From NCBI GenBank assembly GCA_021203365.1, contig JAJQBI010000079.1:18240-82239 (forward strand): a stretch of 64,000 nucleotides of DNA, written 5' to 3'. The notes below the pieces were generated by a model. The model was not told the DNA's origin. It searched no databases and saw nothing but the letters and a program-made list of their open reading frames with translations. Below are positions 1-7,445 of the stretch, one piece after another; position 1 is the stretch's first letter, and every line of letters begins with the position of its first letter. This stretch comes from Clostridiales bacterium (GTDB lineage: Bacteria; Bacillota; Clostridia; Lachnospirales; Lachnospiraceae). The translations under genes and the position numbers were made by a program.

Positions 1-1181
1 GGCATTGATATCAGACAGGCTGCTCATCACAGATTCCCCTCTCAGAAAGCGTACAACCCGTTTTATCCATTCCACGGGCAGACACCAGGGCCTGTCTTCC
101 AGATAAGGCCTCCAGGAGGTCCATGTCTTCCACAAGGGAAACAACACATGTGCATACGCTGATATCTTCCCCCGCCCCGATTCTGTATGTTTTTTTTTCA
201 GAATAGCCACAGCTACAAATTCTCCGGCTCCAACAGCCGCTTTCTGGGTCATTCCAAAAGTACCCATGTGCAGCATATGTTCCAGAAGTTCATCCGGGCA
301 TATCTTTTTTTCTGATTCCGGCAGCGCAAAACCCAGATATTGATTTCCGACTACAATCAGATCGGAGAAAAAACGATCCGCCCCTACAGCTTCCATACCT
401 TTCCTTACATATTCCCAGTCAATCTTCTCCTGGTACTTTTCCATATACAGGAGCGCATCCAGCATCAGACGAATCCCAAAACCCTGCTGCATAAAATGTT
501 TAAAAGCATGAAAGATCAGAAACAGCATATGATCTGTTGCAGACATGGTCCGAACCGGTATCCCCTGGATGTCAATTGTCACATTGGTCTGAAACACATC
601 CTCAAACCAGTCATTCATGCGTTCATAAGTCATATTGTTCGTTCCAAACGGGTTCAGATGAACTTCGATTTCCAATCCTTCCTGCCTGTTAAAAAAGGTA
701 ACTTCCTGGACTGACTTCATCTCCGTATCAATTACATCCCCGGATATATATCCACATTGCCGAAGTATATCAACTATTGTAAAATAATCTTTTTTTCTAT
801 AAGAATGTCCACGTCCCCGGACGGCCTCAGATCCCCCTTTATTCCGTAAAGCTGTCTGCATATGATACCTTTCACAGCGATTGGCGCCACACCGGCCTTT
901 AAAAACTCCTCATAAAGAGCCAGAAAAACCTGATCCTGATACATCTGGTCTTTCATACTGTTCATGGCAGAAACGAAATAATCCGGATTTTCCTCATCGA
1001 AAGCCGAAAAACCCTCATATCGCCCGCAGGCATCATAAATCAAGGGAAACAGATTCTGTCTGGAGGCTACAGTCAATACCTTCTCCCAGTCTGCGGACGC
1101 AGGCAGCTGTATCGGAGAATCCCCCGGATGAACAACCTCTTTCAAAATCGTCAGAAATATGCCTTCAGAATCTGTCATCAT
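1..1181 (-). pseudogene. Nucleotidyltransferase-family protein (NTP_transf_5-like), frameshifted, 3' end off window
   Basis: The first part reads from ATG 1181 (or 1178, six bases after GGAGG) and shows a KG...LRPSGDVDILIEK segment typical of the uncharacterised nucleotidyltransferase family often found in polysaccharide loci. The frame stops at 774 just after a run of seven A on the coding strand (790-796). In the -1 frame the protein continues without a stop to base 1 (DYFTIVDILRQCGY, then EVHLNPFG, then FHAFKHFMQQG), so the two parts are clearly one gene. The run contains A AAA AAG in frame, a classic -1 slippery heptamer. Loss of one A, programmed slippage or a base-call error would all explain it. 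The substrate is unknown. It overlaps the upstream nucleotidyltransferase gene by 17 bases and belongs to the same minus-strand operon. Confidence 0.7.
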
Positions 1182-1899
1182 AGACCTCCAGAAACGCCTC
1201 CACATCCTCTGGCCGCCCAAGGCAGAATACCTCCCGGTCCACCCTTCCCACGTTATGAAAAACAACCTTTTTTTGCTCTTCAATCATGAGATTGTATACC
1301 GGCGCCACATAATATTCACCGTTTACACGAAGTCCGCGGGCGATCATTTTGCGGGCATACCTGACATAATCTTTTCCGTGTCTGAAATTGTACACACCCA
1401 CCGTCGCCTCACTGGAAATCGCTTCCTTCTCCCTGACGAGAGTGACGTATCCATCCTGGTCACAGGCAATATAGGACCAACGGTTGTCATTGGCTGTCAG
1501 CGTCATAATCAGCCCGTCATTATCTCCCTGTGCGCGCAGATAAGCATTCACGTCGTAATCAATATACTGATCCGAATTGACTATCATCAGACGGTCGTCA
1601 TTGTTGATGTACTCCTCCGCAAGGAGAACCGTACAGGCCGCCCCTTCCGTCACTTTACGGACCGGAATTACCACACAGCCGAGCGCAATTTCCTCCAGAT
1701 ACTCGCGGAGGTGAAATTGGGTTATATGCTCCTCAAGGCAGAGAAAAAGGAACCTGTGGGAACAGTCCGGCGTCATATTTTTTACCACAAGCCTGATCAT
1801 TCGCTGTCCTTTGATGTCTGTCAACGGCTTTGGCAGCCGGTATCCGGCGTCGGCAAAGTGGCTTCCCTTACCGGCCATGGGTATCACAATATTCAGCAT
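1165..1899 (-). CDS. Sugar nucleotidyltransferase (NTP_transferase fold)
   Basis: The 244-aa protein starts MLNIVIPMAGKGSHF, the nucleotide-binding G-x-G-x-R-like loop of sugar-1-phosphate nucleotidyltransferases, and has a NSDQYIDYD segment fitting the metal-binding region. I take ATG 1899, with a GGAAGGAAG ribosome site, rather than an upstream in-frame start. The family activates sugars or small alcohols to NDP or CDP forms in the cytoplasm; the substrate cannot be told from sequence. Its start overlaps the end of licD by about 30 bases, suggesting coupled translation. With LicD it may supply an activated group (for example CDP-choline-like or NDP-sugar) for decorating the polysaccharide; that pairing is inference. 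Confidence 0.8.
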   Translation of the reverse strand: MLNIVIPMAGKGSHFADAGYRLPKPLTDIKGQRMIRLVVKNMTPDCSHRFLFLCLEEHITQFHLREYLEEIALGCVVIPVRKVTEGAACTVLLAEEYINNDDRLMIVNSDQYIDYDVNAYLRAQGDNDGLIMTLTANDNRWSYIACDQDGYVTLVREKEAISSEATVGVYNFRHGKDYVRYARKMIARGLRVNGEYYVAPVYNLMIEEQKKVVFHNVGRVDREVFCLGRPEDVEAFLEVYDDRF

Positions 1900-2740
1900 T
1901 TTCTTCCTTCCTGTATATCCTGTAATGGTGTGTTGAAACTCTCTTCTCCGGCGGCGGCAGTTCCATGTAGTTTCCATACTTTTGCTTCAGAATTTTTTTA
2001 TAATGCTTTGGAACCCGGAACAGTTCTCCCTCGAATGTCAGAAAAACCGTCTCATCCACAAATTCCTTTTTCATCACATCCCGCTTATAATCACTCTGCC
2101 AGGTCGTAGGCCCCACAAAAGCACAATTTTCATACCGGTAACGATCCTTCAGCCGCTCCAGCCTTCCCATGAAATATGAGACCCCCATGGTCTTCGCAAT
2201 CAGATAGAGCGGAAATTTCACCGCAGTCTTGCCCGGCGACACCTTCGAAGAATATTCCACATGATCTACAGGAAAGTGTTCCCTCGATGCCAGAAAACAC
2301 ATGGACGACAGAAAACGGAAATAATTTCCCTTCAGCCGCACTTCCGTCCAGGACCTTCCCGCGCCATCCATGGGATAAATATCCACAAAAATTCCCATGC
2401 CGCAGTTCTTTTCATTCTCGCCCAAATAGCGATACCGCGTATCACAAAACCGCGCGATCATAAACGGATATCCGGGCGTGTGAAACGGGGAAAAGAGTCT
2501 GTAGGGCGCCAGCGTCTCTTCGTGCTCTGTCAGATATTCCAGCAGTCGGTCATAGTCCGCCCGCCGCATCATAATATCCAGGTCGTCATCCCAGGGAATG
2601 AATCCCCCATGGCGAACTGCCCCAAGCAGGGTCCCGTACATCAGAAAATATTCAAAATGCTGTTCTTCACAAATACCGGCCAGGACCCGAAGAATGTCCA
2701 GCTCCACAGCCTGTATTTCCCGATTCGTCATTTCACACAT
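1868..2740 (-). CDS. LicD-family phosphotransferase
   Basis: This 290-aa protein has the LicD signature: YFLMYGTLLGAVRHGGFIPW followed by DDDLDIMM, the acidic metal-binding motif of this nucleotidyltransferase-fold family. LicD proteins transfer phosphocholine or similar phosphodiester-linked groups to cell-surface glycans. The start is taken at ATG 2740 (MCEMTNREIQ) because AAGGAAGG precedes it closely; the longer frame to 2815 has no such site. It lies in the polysaccharide operon between a VanZ-like gene and a sugar nucleotidyltransferase whose start it overlaps. The family is clear; the transferred group is not known. Confidence 0.85.
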   Translation of the reverse strand: MCEMTNREIQAVELDILRVLAGICEEQHFEYFLMYGTLLGAVRHGGFIPWDDDLDIMMRRADYDRLLEYLTEHEETLAPYRLFSPFHTPGYPFMIARFCDTRYRYLGENEKNCGMGIFVDIYPMDGAGRSWTEVRLKGNYFRFLSSMCFLASREHFPVDHVEYSSKVSPGKTAVKFPLYLIAKTMGVSYFMGRLERLKDRYRYENCAFVGPTTWQSDYKRDVMKKEFVDETVFLTFEGELFRVPKHYKKILKQKYGNYMELPPPEKRVSTHHYRIYRKEENAEYCDTHGR

Positions 2741-2802
2741 TTTTTCCTTCCTTACCGGATTGCCGCCATCTGTCCTTTCTCTCGCCACAGCACCTGCAAA
2801 CC

Positions 2803-3393
2803 CTACCTGTTCCAATGTTTCATCTTATGTCCGCACCAGTAAATCAGGCCTCCGATCAGGCCTCCAAGTGTGTTATAAAACAGATCACTCAGCTGAAAGG
2901 TTCCAAGGCACAGAATAAGCTGGAGGAGCTCGATCGTAAGGGAAAACGCGAACCCGTACTTCACAGCAGCCCCCATGGTTGCCCACAGTCCTTCACTCTT
3001 CAGCACCCGATCCTGAAGTGCCCAGAACAGCACTGCAATGTAAGGAATAAACAGGACCGTGTTTTTAACCGGATCCACGTTCCATGTGCCATCCCCATTC
3101 ATTATTTTCCATGAATCAAAGACCTTAGAAAGCGGCTTTGACCAGTAAGACCGATTCAGCAATGTACTGACAAGAATCAGCGACACACACAGGCTTAACA
3201 TAAAAATCCTGCGGTACTGCGCCGACTCCCTGAATTCCTTCAGCCAGTCCCTCACAGTTTCCTTTAACCCGCCATGCTTTTCCGAATACATATAAAGAAC
3301 CATGCACAGGACGGCAATAAGGACCGCCGGCCAAAAGGATTCATAAAATACTTCCAGGGTTTCCGTAATCAGATTTTTTATGGTCATAAACAA
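2803..3393 (-). CDS. VanZ-like membrane protein
   Basis: This 196-aa protein has an N-terminal membrane segment (about residues 17-36), a second after a basic loop (about 65-83), and a C-terminal VanZ-type block with hydrophobic helices and GGLIGGLIYW near the end. VanZ-family proteins are small membrane proteins best known from teicoplanin resistance and common in surface-polysaccharide clusters; their biochemical role is unclear. I keep the TTG start at 3393 because AGGAG lies eight bases upstream, whereas ATG 3387 is further away. A related but internally deleted copy lies at 32656-33034 inside the sigK element. Confidence 0.75.
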   Translation of the reverse strand: MFMTIKNLITETLEVFYESFWPAVLIAVLCMVLYMYSEKHGGLKETVRDWLKEFRESAQYRRIFMLSLCVSLILVSTLLNRSYWSKPLSKVFDSWKIMNGDGTWNVDPVKNTVLFIPYIAVLFWALQDRVLKSEGLWATMGAAVKYGFAFSLTIELLQLILCLGTFQLSDLFYNTLGGLIGGLIYWCGHKMKHWNR

Positions 3394-3404
3394 GGTTTAT
3401 TCTC

Positions 3405-4109
3405 CTAAATCCATCCGTCTGCCAGCAGCCTTTCCGATTTTTCATTCATCTGACGGACGGTTTTCTCTCCGCATTTTTTTCTAATCCTCAAAACCGCCTC
3501 GTCCAGGTTTGGCTTTCGTTCTTTCATGTTGTGACAGTCTGAACCCAGTGCGGCGATTTTTCCCTCACGGAGAAGCCCAAAAGCCCTGCGGCGGGTCGTC
3601 CAGCCCTCCAGGAAGGCAGATGCGTTCACCTGAAAAAGGATCTCATTTTTCATCAACAGCTCCCATGTCTCCGGGGGCTGGAAACGAAAATAGCGGTCAA
3701 TGTGCGCAAGGAGCACCGTGTATCTTAAATCTCCGGCAAGCTCAATCACTTCGTTTATCATTCGCTCTGTCCATTTCTGAAAAGGCATCTCAAGGAGAAG
3801 AATGCCGCTTCGCCCAATGCACAGCTTCGACAGATTTTCAGTACCGGAGATTCCGGTATAGTAATAAACCTCCGCACCCAGGAAAATCTCCGGTATCTCC
3901 TCTTCTAAGGCCGGGGCAAGACGGCGGCAGGCTTTTTTTCGCCTTGCCAGGAAATGGTCGGGGGACTCCCTCTGCGCGTAAAAATGAGGGGTCGCCACCA
4001 TCTTTTTCACGCCCTTCCGGAAGGACAGGCGAAGCATCTTTACACTTTCTTCCACAGATGCACTTCCGTCATCCATTCCCGGTAGAATATGCGAATGAAA
4101 GTCAATCAT
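3405..4109 (-). CDS. cpsB: CpsB/YwqE-type tyrosine-protein phosphatase (PHP fold)
   Basis: At 234 aa it has the usual length of CpsB/Wzb-like PHP phosphatases. The N-terminal MIDFHSHILPGMDDG holds the metal-binding His-x-His and Asp residues; TPHFY, the LLAHIDRY block and GSDCHN supply further metal ligands. These cytoplasmic Mn-dependent enzymes dephosphorylate the C-terminal tyrosines of the cognate BY-kinase and so tune capsule chain length and export. Its gene directly follows the fused CpsC-CpsD kinase gene, with nine bases between, as in streptococcal capsule loci. Assignment is firm; the gene symbol follows streptococcal usage. Confidence 0.9.
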   Translation of the reverse strand: MIDFHSHILPGMDDGSASVEESVKMLRLSFRKGVKKMVATPHFYAQRESPDHFLARRKKACRRLAPALEEEIPEIFLGAEVYYYTGISGTENLSKLCIGRSGILLLEMPFQKWTERMINEVIELAGDLRYTVLLAHIDRYFRFQPPETWELLMKNEILFQVNASAFLEGWTTRRRAFGLLREGKIAALGSDCHNMKERKPNLDEAVLRIRKKCGEKTVRQMNEKSERLLADGWI

Positions 4110-4118
4110 TTCTCTGCC

Positions 4119-5654
4119 TCACGCTTCTGTTTTGCCGCTGTGTTTCAAAGAACTGTTTCTCACCTCAGGCTCCCCGGTCTCCTGAAGCCCGTCTTTCCTT
4201 TCCTCACTGCCGTAATTGTCGCCGTAACCATACCCATACTGATAACCGTATTTACTTCCATAACGCCTGTATTCCTTCTTCAGTGAAGTAGAATGGGTAA
4301 CTACATACCCTAAAAGCCTGGTATTCACACCCTTCAGTGTGCGCATGGATTCGCGCATAACTCTCCTGTCATAAAAATCCTCCCGCACCACAAAAATCAT
4401 TCCGTCGATCACCTGGGCGACAGTCAGGGCATCGGATACGATTCCCACCGGGGGAAGGTCAAGGATCAGATAGTCAAAGCTCTCACTGAGAAGATCCAGG
4501 ACCTCCCGCATCCGTTTCGAACCCAGCAGCTCCGACGGATTGGGCGGCGCATCGCCGGCCAGGATGACGGAAAAGCCCGCCTCACTGGTTTTATAGCTCT
4601 GCAGAAGGTTGGATTTCATCTGCTTTCCGGCCAGAAAGTTTGTCAGCCCTGATTTTCTGTGAAGATTCAGATGCTTTGCCACAGAGGAAAGCCGGAAATC
4701 GCAGTCGATCAAGCATACCTTTTTTTTGCTGAGAGCCAGTGTATACGCCAGATTGATGGCGGTCGTCGTTTTTCCCTCTGACTTCATGGAGGAGGTGACG
4801 CCGATGATTCTGCAGGAAGCATCCTCCGAAAAACAGAAGGAAATATTCTCGCGGAGAAGCTTATAGGATTCGGCGGATGCAAAACTCAGCTGCCCGCATA
4901 ATTCCGCGTCCTCCTCCACGGCCTTTCCCTTTTTCCTCTTCTTCTTTTTTCCCATAAAAGGAATAACGGAAAGTACAGCCGTGTCTTTGAAATCTCTGCG
5001 GATTTTCTCTTCCACACTCATCCCGTTCCGGAGCAGGGAAAACAGGAGGATTCCCCCACAGCTGATCAGAAATCCGACCATCGCGCCTATAAGAGCATTT
5101 TTTGTGTTGTCCGGCGAGCTTTTTCGGGTTGCAACCGTGGCGTACTCCACAATTTTGACCGAGCTGCCTGAGACAACCTCCATAATTTCATCGGGAGCGA
5201 TCTCGGCGATGGCATTCGCAATTTCCGCCGCCTCCACCGGGTCCGCGGAGGTCACGATCACCTGAAAGACTTCCGTCTCATCAATGGAGGCAGTGGAAAT
5301 CATTGACTGAAGCTGTTCATAGGTATAATCCACGCCCGACTGCTCAATCACAGCCTCCAGAGTCGGCCGGCTGGTAAGCACGACCGCATAGGTCTCCACA
5401 AGATTTTGAGATGCCGCTATGTCAGAGCTGGTAATACTGGTGGCGTCGCTGGTATTTGTGCTGTTATTTACATACATTTTGATAAAAGACTGGTACAGCG
5501 GGGTAATGCAGAAAGCGGAATATGTAAACGCAGCTCCACAGAACAGAACTGTGGAAAGAATTATGATCCATATATTTCGAAGAAGAAGTTTGCAGAGTTC
5601 TCCCAGATGTATCACATATCTGTTTTCATCCATATACTCGATCCATTCATTCAT
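4119..5654 (-). CDS. Fused Wzz adaptor and BY-tyrosine kinase (CpsC-CpsD fusion)
   Basis: The 511-aa polypeptide joins a Wzz-type membrane adaptor (membrane helices at about residues 28-50 and 185-207 with an extracytoplasmic region between) to a cytoplasmic BY-kinase. Kinase motifs are Walker A SEGKTTTAINLA (about residue 292), Walker A' VCLIDCDF (about 315) and Walker B YLILDLPPVG (about 400). The C-terminus has a tyrosine cluster (RRYGSKYGYQYGYGYGDNYG), the autophosphorylation tail. In streptococci the two parts are separate proteins; here they are one chain, as in proteobacterial Wzc. GAGGAG precedes ATG 5654. It is expected to control chain length and export of the polysaccharide with the phosphatase encoded next. 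Confidence 0.92.
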   Translation of the reverse strand: MNEWIEYMDENRYVIHLGELCKLLLRNIWIIILSTVLFCGAAFTYSAFCITPLYQSFIKMYVNNSTNTSDATSITSSDIAASQNLVETYAVVLTSRPTLEAVIEQSGVDYTYEQLQSMISTASIDETEVFQVIVTSADPVEAAEIANAIAEIAPDEIMEVVSGSSVKIVEYATVATRKSSPDNTKNALIGAMVGFLISCGGILLFSLLRNGMSVEEKIRRDFKDTAVLSVIPFMGKKKKRKKGKAVEEDAELCGQLSFASAESYKLLRENISFCFSEDASCRIIGVTSSMKSEGKTTTAINLAYTLALSKKKVCLIDCDFRLSSVAKHLNLHRKSGLTNFLAGKQMKSNLLQSYKTSEAGFSVILAGDAPPNPSELLGSKRMREVLDLLSESFDYLILDLPPVGIVSDALTVAQVIDGMIFVVREDFYDRRVMRESMRTLKGVNTRLLGYVVTHSTSLKKEYRRYGSKYGYQYGYGYGDNYGSEERKDGLQETGEPEVRNSSLKHSGKTEA

Positions 5655-5768
5655 CTTTCTTTTCTCCTCGTATTGTAAATCCCGGAACCAAAAAGACCCT
5701 GGACTTTACGTTTTTATTCTATATACAGACATTGCTGCCTCTGTGGCTTCTCTTACAAAGCCCGGATT

Positions 5769-6875
5769 TTACGTACTCCCTTTTCTCCGCAGCACCACAA
5801 ATATGGTTTTGAACAGAATCCGCAAATCCAGCCAGAGGCTCCACTCGCTGATATATTTCCGGTCCAGCTGCACGACTTCCTCAAAATCTGTAATCTCACT
5901 TCGCCCGCTGACCTGCCAGAGTCCCGTAATGCCCGGCTTAATGGAAAGCCTTGCCCGATGGTGAAGCTCATATTCAGAAACCTCCCCCACAAGAGGCGGG
6001 CGGGTTCCCACCAGGGACATATCTCCTTTCAGCACATTGAAAAACTGCGGAAACTCATCCAGACTTGTATCTCTTAAAAACTGCCCAAGCCCGGTTTTCC
6101 GGGTGCCATCCGGAAGGATCCGGTTGCCAATGACACGGGGATCGAATTCCAGCTTAAACATTTTACTGTCCTGCATTTTATTCTCTTTCATAAGTTCCGC
6201 CCTGCGTTCCTCCGCATCCAGGCACATGCTTCGGAATTTATACATTCTGAACTTTTTTCCGTTTTTTCCTACACGCTCCTGTACGAAAAAAACCGGGCCC
6301 GGGGACTGGATGCAGATGGCCGGGGCCACAAACAGAAACAGGATGCCCGTGAAAATACATCCCACAATTCCTCCCACAATATCCATCATCCTCTTCAGAA
6401 AAAGCTGTTGGGGTGAAGCGGAATTAATACTGGTAGTCAACACGGTATAACCGCCGATATGCTCTACAAATCTTTTTCTTCCGGGCTCATCGAACACCTT
6501 CAGAAGATTCAGGTGAATGGTTACCCCGGTTTCCTGAATCCCGTCTAAAAGTTCCTGTGGAAAATCGGTTTTCTCAGAAGGCACAAGGATGACTTCATCA
6601 ATCCATTCATGGCAGATATACTCTGCAGCCGTATCTCTGTCTGCAACAAGAGGAATCTCATCAATGAATCTTTCCTCCTGTGAGGAAGTTCCCGCCGGAC
6701 CCGCTTCCGCGTTTTTTTCTTCCTCATCGATAAGTACAATCCCGGCAATGGTGTATCCGGCATAATTGTTTTCTTTTATATTTTCAATCACTGACCTGGC
6801 AATTTCTGAGGCTGTAATGATCAGAAGTGAACGCTCGCCTCCTGTTGCCTTTTTTTTCTCAGCCTGTGCTTCCAC
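5769..6875 (-). CDS. Priming sugar transferase, C-terminal catalytic part (frameshifted from upstream part)
   Basis: This frame carries the catalytic bacterial sugar transferase domain (polyprenyl-phosphate hexose-1-phosphate transferase, WbaP/CpsE type): a membrane hairpin (MMDIVGGIVGCIFTGILFLF), then ERVGKNGKKFRMYKFRSM, SLDEFPQFFNVLKGDMSLVG with the Asp-Glu pair, and KPGITGLWQVSGR near the end. Before it is a soluble Rossmann-like domain (SLLIITASEIARSV). Such enzymes load the first sugar onto undecaprenyl phosphate at the membrane. It is not an independent gene: its true N-terminus is the overlapping frame 6821-7258, the two being joined by a -1 shift in the A8 run at 6850-6857. The listed start is only the end of the open frame. 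Confidence 0.85.
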   Translation of the reverse strand: MEAQAEKKKATGGERSLLIITASEIARSVIENIKENNYAGYTIAGIVLIDEEEKNAEAGPAGTSSQEERFIDEIPLVADRDTAAEYICHEWIDEVILVPSEKTDFPQELLDGIQETGVTIHLNLLKVFDEPGRKRFVEHIGGYTVLTTSINSASPQQLFLKRMMDIVGGIVGCIFTGILFLFVAPAICIQSPGPVFFVQERVGKNGKKFRMYKFRSMCLDAEERRAELMKENKMQDSKMFKLEFDPRVIGNRILPDGTRKTGLGQFLRDTSLDEFPQFFNVLKGDMSLVGTRPPLVGEVSEYELHHRARLSIKPGITGLWQVSGRSEITDFEEVVQLDRKYISEWSLWLDLRILFKTIFVVLRRKGST

Positions 6876-7258
6876 AATTCTCTGGTCACACAGGTAAGAA
6901 GTGCGTAAAAAATAAATACGAGAAACAGGGCACGGCGGGAATAGGATATTCCCTGCTGAAGCACAAAGAGATACAGAAGGGAGAGGGCAAATAACACGAA
7001 CACATGCTGTGCGGTCACTTTTAACTCTCCGTGTTTCCCCCGTTTCAGCACTCCCTTCAGAGTATCCAGTGAGAAAATGACAATCACATCGGCCAGTGTC
7101 AGAAAAATATCCATGTTGCGGTATATAATCTGATGATAAGGATATATGCCCTGTCCGCTGATTACATAAGCCAGTTCAAAGGCGATCTGAAGGCAGATGA
7201 GGTCAAGCAATATAAAGTCATAGTGTTTTAACCATCCTTCTTTTTCTTTTTTATACAT
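6821..7258 (-). CDS. Priming sugar transferase, N-terminal membrane part (frameshifted)
   Basis: The 145-aa frame (MYKKEKEGWLKHYDFILLDL) holds four predicted hydrophobic helices and matches the membrane half that normally opens CpsE/WbaP-type sugar transferases. It ends REL-WKHRLRKKRQQ and then out of frame. The expected continuation KKKATGGERSLLI lies one base back, so a -1 shift in the eight-A run (6850-6857; in-frame A AAA AAA) restores a protein of about 496 aa, the usual family length. It may reflect phase variation, slippage or a sequence error. Its start overlaps the end of the preceding small zinc-ribbon frame by 31 bases. Confidence 0.75.
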   Translation of the reverse strand: MYKKEKEGWLKHYDFILLDLICLQIAFELAYVISGQGIYPYHQIIYRNMDIFLTLADVIVIFSLDTLKGVLKRGKHGELKVTAQHVFVLFALSLLYLFVLQQGISYSRRALFLVFIFYALLTCVTRELWKHRLRKKRQQEASVHF

Positions 7259-7428
7259 AACTTATTCTCTTTCACCGCATTCCCGTTTTCACACTTCCAG
7301 CAGACCATCCTTCCCTCCGGAACCGGTGTTCCACAGCAAACGCAGATATCCGGAAATATTTCCTTACGATTCAAAGCAGGTTCTCTCATTAACTCTGAAA
7401 TTCTTCCTCCCTCCTGACCGCAGCTCAT
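7228..7428 (-). CDS. Small zinc-ribbon protein
   Basis: A short frame of up to 66 aa contains CVCCGTPVPEGRMVCWKC, a compact CxxC...CxxC zinc ribbon that recurs in many small clostridial proteins of unknown role. Start choice is uncertain: ATG 7428 is 18 bases past the helicase stop with a weak purine-rich site, while ATG 7389 lies 16 bases from a good GGAGG. Its end overlaps the sugar transferase start, so it could couple translation between helicase and transferase. The function is unknown. Confidence 0.4.
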   Translation of the reverse strand: MSCGQEGGRISELMREPALNRKEIFPDICVCCGTPVPEGRMVCWKCENGNAVKENKLCIKKKKKDG

Positions 7429-7445
7429 CCATTCTCTTTTCTGTT

